Below are positions 59,060 to 64,000 of a stretch of 64,000 nucleotides of DNA, in pieces. This DNA is from Halorussus salinus (GTDB taxonomy: Archaea; Halobacteriota; Halobacteria; Halobacteriales; Haladaptataceae). Location: the NCBI RefSeq assembly GCF_004765815.2, contig NZ_SBIS02000007.1, forward strand, positions 434,001-498,000, read 5' to 3'. How positions within the stretch are numbered: the stretch's first letter is position 1; each line of letters starts with the position of its first letter. The notes beneath the pieces were generated by a model. The model made no database searches and had not been told where the DNA came from. It was given only the letters and a program-made list of their open reading frames with translations. The translations under genes were made by a program, and so were the position numbers.

Positions 59060-59959
59060 TCAGTCCTCCCGAACCAACTCCGGTCCCGCGACTGCCTCGT
59101 CGGCGGCCTCGCGCCACGAGTAGTCGGGTTGCCAGTCCAGCACCTCGTCGGCCTTCTCGACGGAGAGGGCCGACTCGTCGCCCGCCACGTTGCAGTCGTC
59201 GGGCAACTCGCCGAAGTACTCTTCCAGCGCCTCCTCGATGGGTCGCTCTAGATAGGTGTCCGCGGCCGCGGCGTGGAACGCCTCGTGGCCCGAAAAGTCG
59301 GCCTCTACGGCGGCGGACACGATGCTCGCAACGTCCCGAACGTCCACGTACGACCAGAAGTTGCCCGCGCCCGCGGCGAGGTCGTCGCGGCCCTCGACAC
59401 ACGCGTACTCGCCGGGGTACTGAATCCACGACGAGCGAACCGACGCGACCGGGACCCCGAACCGACGGGTCACCATCTCGGCGACCTCCTCGCCGACGAC
59501 CTTCGAGGTGCCGTAGGGGTCCTCGGGGCGCAGGGCGTCGGCCTCCCGAATCGGCAATCGGTCGGGGAGGCGGTCCTCCTCGGCGAAGGCGTAGCCGTAC
59601 GCGCTCTCGCTGGAGGCCCACGCGACCCGCGCGCCCGCCCGACCTGCGCCCACGAGGACGTTGTACGCCGCCAGCACGTTCGTCTCGAAGACCCGGCCCC
59701 CGGCGTGGCGCGTCGGCGAGGGCAGGGCCGCCCAGTGGACCACGGCGTCGGGGTCGAGGTCCGCCAGCAAGTCCAGTGCTTCGCCACGGTCGGTGAGGTC
59801 GGCCGCCCGGAAATCGAGGTTCTCGCGCGCGTCGATTTCCCAACCGGGGTGGGTCTGGTCCACGCAGACGACCCGCCACTCCTCGTCGGCGAGGAGGTCG
59901 GCTATCCAGCGCCCGGAGCGGCCGAGACCGCCGGTCACGACGACAGTTCGCTGTGGCAT
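59060..59959 (-). CDS. NAD(P)-dependent epimerase/dehydratase (extended SDR)
   Basis: A 299-residue extended SDR. It has the dinucleotide loop VTGGLGRSGRWIADLL, active-site Ser in ASSESAYGYAF, and Tyr-Lys in DPYGTSKVVGEE. It belongs with sugar-nucleotide epimerase/uronate dehydrogenase-like enzymes; the substrate is not known. Start at ATG 59959. A possible operon with the DUF2243 gene is weak because 44 nt separate them. Confidence 0.9.
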   Translation of the reverse strand: MPQRTVVVTGGLGRSGRWIADLLADEEWRVVCVDQTHPGWEIDARENLDFRAADLTDRGEALDLLADLDPDAVVHWAALPSPTRHAGGRVFETNVLAAYNVLVGAGRAGARVAWASSESAYGYAFAEEDRLPDRLPIREADALRPEDPYGTSKVVGEEVAEMVTRRFGVPVASVRSSWIQYPGEYACVEGRDDLAAGAGNFWSYVDVRDVASIVSAAVEADFSGHEAFHAAAADTYLERPIEEALEEYFGELPDDCNVAGDESALSVEKADEVLDWQPDYSWREAADEAVAGPELVRED

Positions 59960-60008
59960 GGGTCGGAGTACGGCGAAGGGCAGGTAAACGGTTGGGGGTG
60001 GAGAGTTG

Positions 60009-60776
60009 TCATTTAAGTTGACGCGATTCACCGCCGTCTGTTTCGGTCTTTTGTTGTGGTTCAGTACTCTCTTTACTGCGTTGTTTTTCCGTACTGCTCG
60101 TACCTGTCCCTTGCTCTCTTTGAAGTCGAAGAACGGACCAAATTCGTTTCCGACCGAAGAAAGCGATGAGAAGGCCGAGGAGGGCGATGAGGATTTCCGG
60201 CTCGGTAAGCGTCTGCCAGATTTGAGTCAGATGACATCCGATCGGACAGACCACTCGGATAGTGAACCTCTCGGTGTCTGTATGCGGCGGGTTTTTGAAC
60301 CTCGTTTCGATGTCGATACGATTTTCCCCGACTGGAAAAGACTCTCCCGAAGGAAGAGAAACTGCCAACGGAACAGACTCAACTCTGTCTACCTCTCGCG
60401 CTGGAATGTACCCGCCGTTGTCGGACCCCGGACAGACGAGTCCGAGACCGGGGAGAAGATTGAGCGGTATAACATCGTTGCTATGGAACTCTATGTTAGC
60501 GGGGCGATTGAACTGGCCGTTTACGCATATCGTAATCCCATCTCCTTCGTCAGCGTCTTCGATACGGACGACGAACGTCGTAGACTGGTCTCGGAGAATC
60601 AAAGTTTCTCTCGGAATTACCTGTGCGTCTGGCGAATCTACCGGTCCGATTGGTACCGCGACTTGCTCCGACCCGTCTACCGCGTCCCGAGACCGCTCTG
60701 CAGGCGCGAACGCGACCGAGCCACCGACCAGTACGAAAAGTAGGCAAACCGCGGCGAGCGTCTTGGAATTGGCCAT
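60009..60776 (-). CDS. Surface protein with signal peptide and C-terminal membrane anchor, unknown
   Basis: A 255-residue protein. A signal peptide (LAAVCLLFVLVGGSVAFAPA) is followed by an extracellular beta-rich domain with four cysteines (ITICVNGQFN, LVCPGSDNGG, VVCPIGC). A membrane helix ILIALLGLLIAFFG lies near residue 205, and the cytoplasmic tail is basic and Gln/Ser/Thr-rich. GC is lower and codon use differs from neighbours, suggesting recent transfer. A hairpin GTCGGGA/TCCCGAC at 60785-60804 lies just upstream of the start. No family recognised. Confidence 0.72.
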   Translation of the reverse strand: MANSKTLAAVCLLFVLVGGSVAFAPAERSRDAVDGSEQVAVPIGPVDSPDAQVIPRETLILRDQSTTFVVRIEDADEGDGITICVNGQFNRPANIEFHSNDVIPLNLLPGLGLVCPGSDNGGYIPAREVDRVESVPLAVSLPSGESFPVGENRIDIETRFKNPPHTDTERFTIRVVCPIGCHLTQIWQTLTEPEILIALLGLLIAFFGRKRIWSVLRLQREQGTGTSSTEKQRSKESTEPQQKTETDGGESRQLK

Positions 60777-60884
60777 GTGTCTCTGTCGGGAGTGGCTTCC
60801 CGACTAGCTAGCATCCGACGTGACAGGGCATCAACGCTCTGTAAGCTGAGAGACAGAATTGTTACTTATTCTTCCGCAGACCGA

Positions 60885-62231
60885 CTATCCGAACACTTCA
60901 CCAGTCGCGTCGTCCAGCACGCCGACCGCCTCCCGAACGTCCTCCTCGTCGGCGCACAGCGGCGGCGCGACGACGAGTTGGAAGCCCGGTCGCCCGCCGC
61001 CGACCAGCACGCCCGCGTCCGTCGCGGCTTCTTTCACCGTCATCACGGGGTTGTCTCCACCCTCGTCCTCCTCGCCCGCCCACGGGTCCACGAACGGGTC
61101 GCCGGTCGCGGGGTCGGCGAACTCGACCGCCCAGAGGAGTCCCCGGCCGCGCACGTCGCAGACCTCCTCGTGGGTGTCGCCGAGCGCGCGGAGTTCCGAT
61201 TCGAGCGTCGGGGCGACCGCTCGGGCGTTGTCGAGGAGTCGGTCGTCGTAGGCGTCCATCGCGGCGACCCCGGCGGCGCAGGCGACCGGGTGGCCAGCGA
61301 ACGTCTGACCCACGTCGATGCCCTCCTCGCGGAGCGAGTCGCCGAGCGAGTCGCGGACGAGGACGCCCGCCAGCGGAGCGTACGCGCTGGTGACGCCCTT
61401 AGCGAACGTTATCATGTCGGGCTGGACCTCCTCGGCTTCGATGCCGAACCAGTCGCCACAGCGTCCGAAACCGGTGATGACCTCGTCGGAGATGAGGAGG
61501 ATGTCGTACTCGTCGCAGAGGTCGCGGACGCGCTCGAAGTAGCCCGGCGGTGCCGGGAACGCCCCGCTGGTACCCCCGACCGGTTCCATCAGGACGGCGG
61601 CGACGGAGTCGGGGCCTTCGTTGCGAATCACGAATTCGAGGTGGTCGGCCGCCTTCTCGGCGAGGTCTTCGGGACTCTCGGCGTCGAACGCCGCCGGAAT
61701 CGGCGGGAGGAACTTCCCGGAGCCGGAGGTCGCGGCGTAGCGTTCGACCGTGGCGCGGGTCTCGGGGTCGCCCGTGAGCGCCGCCGCGCCGTAGGTCGCG
61801 CCGTGGTACGACCGCCAGCGCGTCAGCACCTTCGGTGCGTCCTGTTCGGCGCGGGCGAACTGGACCGCCGCCTCGTTGGCCTCGCTCCCGGAGATGGCGA
61901 AGTACACCTCCGAGAGGTCGCCCGGCGCGATTTCGGCGAGTCGTCGGGCGAGTTCGGTGCGCGCGTCGTTGTGCTTCGAAGACGAGACGTAGGGAATCTT
62001 GCGGGCCTGTTCGGTCATCGCCTCGACGATGGTCTCCTCGCTGTGGCCAGCGTTGACGCAGTACAGTTGCGAGGCGAAATCGAGGTACTCCGTTCCCTCG
62101 TCGTCGTAGACGCGAACGCCGTCGCCGCGAACGAGGGTCGGTATCTCGCCGTCGCTATCGGACCAGTGAGGGAGACTTCTCCCTCTCGGGGTCTCCTCGA
62201 CCGGCGTCGTCGGTCGGTCGCTTTCGGTCAT
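60885..62231 (-). CDS. Class III (PLP-dependent) aminotransferase
   Basis: A 448-residue class III aminotransferase. Typical elements are LDFASQLYCVNAGHSEETIV, FAISGSEANEAAVQFARAEQ, WRSYHGATYGAAALTG, DEVITGFGRCGDWFGIE, and the PLP lysine in MITFAKGVTSAYAPL. It resembles omega-amino acid/pyruvate (beta-alanine, taurine or similar) transaminases rather than ornithine-type ones. The donor is not determined. Start at ATG 62231, and the gene is monocistronic. Confidence 0.92.
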   Translation of the reverse strand: MTESDRPTTPVEETPRGRSLPHWSDSDGEIPTLVRGDGVRVYDDEGTEYLDFASQLYCVNAGHSEETIVEAMTEQARKIPYVSSSKHNDARTELARRLAEIAPGDLSEVYFAISGSEANEAAVQFARAEQDAPKVLTRWRSYHGATYGAAALTGDPETRATVERYAATSGSGKFLPPIPAAFDAESPEDLAEKAADHLEFVIRNEGPDSVAAVLMEPVGGTSGAFPAPPGYFERVRDLCDEYDILLISDEVITGFGRCGDWFGIEAEEVQPDMITFAKGVTSAYAPLAGVLVRDSLGDSLREEGIDVGQTFAGHPVACAAGVAAMDAYDDRLLDNARAVAPTLESELRALGDTHEEVCDVRGRGLLWAVEFADPATGDPFVDPWAGEEDEGGDNPVMTVKEAATDAGVLVGGGRPGFQLVVAPPLCADEEDVREAVGVLDDATGEVFG

Positions 62232-62294
62232 ATCACCCTGTCAGTCCCACCCGTGATAAACGTTCCCGACCGAACAGGTCCCGTCGGGAAGCTG

Positions 62295-63059
62295 TCAGGC
62301 CGGGAGGACGGCGGACGCGACAGCGGCGGCGTCGGGAATCAGGTCCGACGAGAGGACGACGTAGGCGAGTGCGAACAGCAAAGCGTCGTAGAAGCCGTGA
62401 ACCAGAACCGGGACGACCAGATTGTCGGTCCAGACGTAGAGATAGCCGAGGAGAATCGAGAGACCGAACAGGACGACGAGCGTCACCGAGACGGCGAGGG
62501 GGTCGGGAGTCGCTATCCACGTCGTCGGCAGGTGGACCAGCGCGAACAGGACGCTGGTGAGGACGACCGCGGGACCGCGCGAGAACGCGCCGTCGAGGTA
62601 GGGCTGGATGACCCCGCGAAAGAGGAACTCCTCGGCCGGGCCGACCACCAGAACCGAGAGCGGGACGAGAACGAGGAGCGTCGCGAGGACGCCCTCCTCG
62701 GCGAGTTGCGTGACCGAGTTACCAGCGAGCGGAAGCCCGAGGGCCTGCACGGCCGCGATGGCGGCGAGTCGGTAAGCGAACAGCGCGACGGTCCCCGCGA
62801 CGACGACCCCGAGCGCCCTGAGGTCCGGGATCCGAATCCGGAAGAAGTCGAGACTGTTGCCGGTCGCTCGGAGGAAGACGAGTCCGGCCGCGACGAATCC
62901 CAGTTCCGAGAGGACGAGCGCGACGACGAACTGCGCGACGGTGCCCAGCGAGACGACGAGGACGGGGACCGACAGCAGAACGCTGAAGACGACGCCGAGG
63001 AGCGTGAGCGCAGTCGCGACCCCGACGCGCCGGGCAGGGTTGACGGACTGGTGAGACAT
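62295..63059 (-). CDS. CPBP family intramembrane metalloprotease
   Basis: A 254-residue membrane protein with about seven helices of the CPBP/Rce1 (ABI) family. The catalytic motifs are VGPAEEFLFRGVIQ (EExxxR), VLFALVHLPT and VPVLVHGFYDALL. Members cleave peptide or prenylated substrates within the membrane; in haloarchaea the targets are unknown. Start at ATG 63059. It diverges from htpX, with 123 nt between starts. Confidence 0.9.
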   Translation of the reverse strand: MSHQSVNPARRVGVATALTLLGVVFSVLLSVPVLVVSLGTVAQFVVALVLSELGFVAAGLVFLRATGNSLDFFRIRIPDLRALGVVVAGTVALFAYRLAAIAAVQALGLPLAGNSVTQLAEEGVLATLLVLVPLSVLVVGPAEEFLFRGVIQPYLDGAFSRGPAVVLTSVLFALVHLPTTWIATPDPLAVSVTLVVLFGLSILLGYLYVWTDNLVVPVLVHGFYDALLFALAYVVLSSDLIPDAAAVASAVLPA

Positions 63060-63152
63060 CACGAGTACTGACAACGCCCGATGGCAAGTAGCTTTTCGGG
63101 GGAAATCGCCCGCCGATGTCGGCGTGGTCGCCGGGCGGCGAGCCGACGAACG

Positions 63153-63158
63153 TTTAAA
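63153..63158 (+). promoter_or_regulatory. TATA-like box of htpX
   Basis: TTTAAA, ending 24 nt before the ATG at 63183: the spacing for a leaderless haloarchaeal transcript. Confidence 0.55.
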
Positions 63159-63182
63159 CGGTCTCGAACCCTACAGGCGGAT

Positions 63183-64000
63183 ATGAAGTGGAAAACAGAT
63201 TGGGGACTCCGGGGGCGCATGGCCCTGACGATGTTCCTGCTGTTCGCGCTGTACGTCGTCTTCATCGGTATTCTGAGTACGCAGTTTACGAACATCTTCT
63301 TCGCGGTCGCGCTACTGGGCAGTTTCTCCATCGCTCAGTTCTTCTTCAGCGACAAACTGGCGCTGTGGAGCATGGGCGCGAAGGAGGTGACCGAGGACGA
63401 GTATCCGGAACTCCACCGGACGCTCGGCCGCCTCTCCCAGCAGGCCGACCTGCCGAAACCGAAGGTCGCGGTCGTGGACAGTCGCGTCCCGAACGCGTTC
63501 GCCACGGGGCGCTCCCAGAAGAACGCCGCCGTCGCGGTCACGACCGGTCTCATGAACACGCTGGACGACGACGAGTTGGAGGGCGTGCTGGCCCACGAAC
63601 TCGCGCACGTCAAGAACCGCGACGTGATGGTGATGACCATCGCGTCGTTCCTCTCGACCATCGCGTTTCTCGTGGTCCGGTGGGGCTGGTGGTTCGGCGG
63701 TGGCGGCGACAACCGCAATCAGGCTCCGGTCTGGGTCGCCATCGCCGCTTCGCTGGTGGTCTGGATAGTGAGCTTCGTCCTCATCCGGGCGCTCAGCCGC
63801 TACCGCGAGTTCGCCGCCGACCGCGGCGGAGCGACCATCACCGGCAAACCCTCGGCGCTGGCTTCCGCACTGATGACGATCGACGGGAGCATGAGCAAGG
63901 TCCCGAAGGAGGACTTCCGCGAGCAGTCCGAGATGAACGCCTTCTTCATCATCCCGCTGAAGAACGACTTCATCGGCAAGGTGTTCAGCACCCACCCCAG
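63183..64000 (+). CDS. htpX: HtpX-like M48 membrane metalloprotease, 3' end outside the window
   Basis: The first 272 residues of an M48B protease that removes damaged membrane proteins. Two N-terminal helices (RMALTMFLLFALYVVFIGIL and the next) precede PKVAVVDSRVPNAFATGRS, the zinc-binding GVLAHELAHVKNRDV (HExxH), two more helices, and the third ligand in RALSRYREFAADRGGA. The frame is open at the right edge. Start at ATG 63183. Confidence 0.94.
   Translation, partial: MKWKTDWGLRGRMALTMFLLFALYVVFIGILSTQFTNIFFAVALLGSFSIAQFFFSDKLALWSMGAKEVTEDEYPELHRTLGRLSQQADLPKPKVAVVDSRVPNAFATGRSQKNAAVAVTTGLMNTLDDDELEGVLAHELAHVKNRDVMVMTIASFLSTIAFLVVRWGWWFGGGGDNRNQAPVWVAIAASLVVWIVSFVLIRALSRYREFAADRGGATITGKPSALASALMTIDGSMSKVPKEDFREQSEMNAFFIIPLKNDFIGKVFSTHP

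Overview
The window is a piece of a haloarchaeal chromosome (class Halobacteria; the genus cannot be fixed from sequence alone). Four things support this: very high GC, strongly acidic proteins, archaeal information-processing genes (PCNA, RFC small subunit, Orc1/Cdc6, archaeal-type AlaS, NMD3, Taw2, RlmE with a TRAM domain), and halophile-specific families (fused TatCt plus TatCo, HTH-10 regulators, DUF7342, amphi-Trp, small CxxC zinc-finger proteins). Many genes have a TATA-like box 25-32 nt before the start codon, as expected for leaderless transcripts.

Layout. 0-7.3 kb: end of a flavin reductase, MOSC and APH-fold genes, pcn diverging from rlmE, GrpB, a lipoprotein, and a ribbon-helix-helix gene with a queuosine-precursor transporter. 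7.4-12.1 kb: the divergent Tat translocase genes tatCt and tatCo, an unannotated twin-hairpin element, and larE. 12.1-14.4 kb: a small AT-rich island with two Tat-exported proteins that end in cysteine-rich tails, around a winged-helix regulator and a small basic protein. 14.4-19.2 kb: a MutS-like ATPase, then orc1/cdc6 preceded by a match to an origin recognition box, and a possible HEPN gene. 19.2-27.4 kb: exported protein, ArsR-type regulator, MacB-type ABC exporter, rpiA, a short histone-fold protein, larB, small zinc finger, GIY-YIG protein. 27.4-35.3 kb: a P450/flavin reductase/SDR cluster with a divergent HTH-10 regulator, an MFS carrier, phosphohexomutase, and a DUF7342 pair.

35.3-47.6 kb: a two-gene operon in which a SAMP2-type ubiquitin-like domain is fused through its Gly-Gly to a redoxin domain; it is bracketed by two copies of a hairpin repeat. 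Then a bactofilin-like membrane protein, rfcS, an ABC exporter, alaS and a YihY/BrkB protein. 47.6-64 kb: a structured remnant resembling the 3' end of an IS1341-type TnpB element, a Dps protein with glutamine-rich repeat tails, an HD phosphohydrolase, a MazEF-like pair, several enzyme-fold genes with degenerate active sites, a DHH phosphoesterase, taw2-nmd3, an epimerase, a class III aminotransferase, a CPBP protease and the start of htpX.

The most interesting signals are the SAMP2-redoxin fusion, four dispersed copies of an intergenic repeat whose hairpin stems differ while the flanks are conserved, the twin hairpins with identical loops between tatCo and larE, and the Cys-rich Tat protein island. 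No tRNA, rRNA or CRISPR array was recognised.
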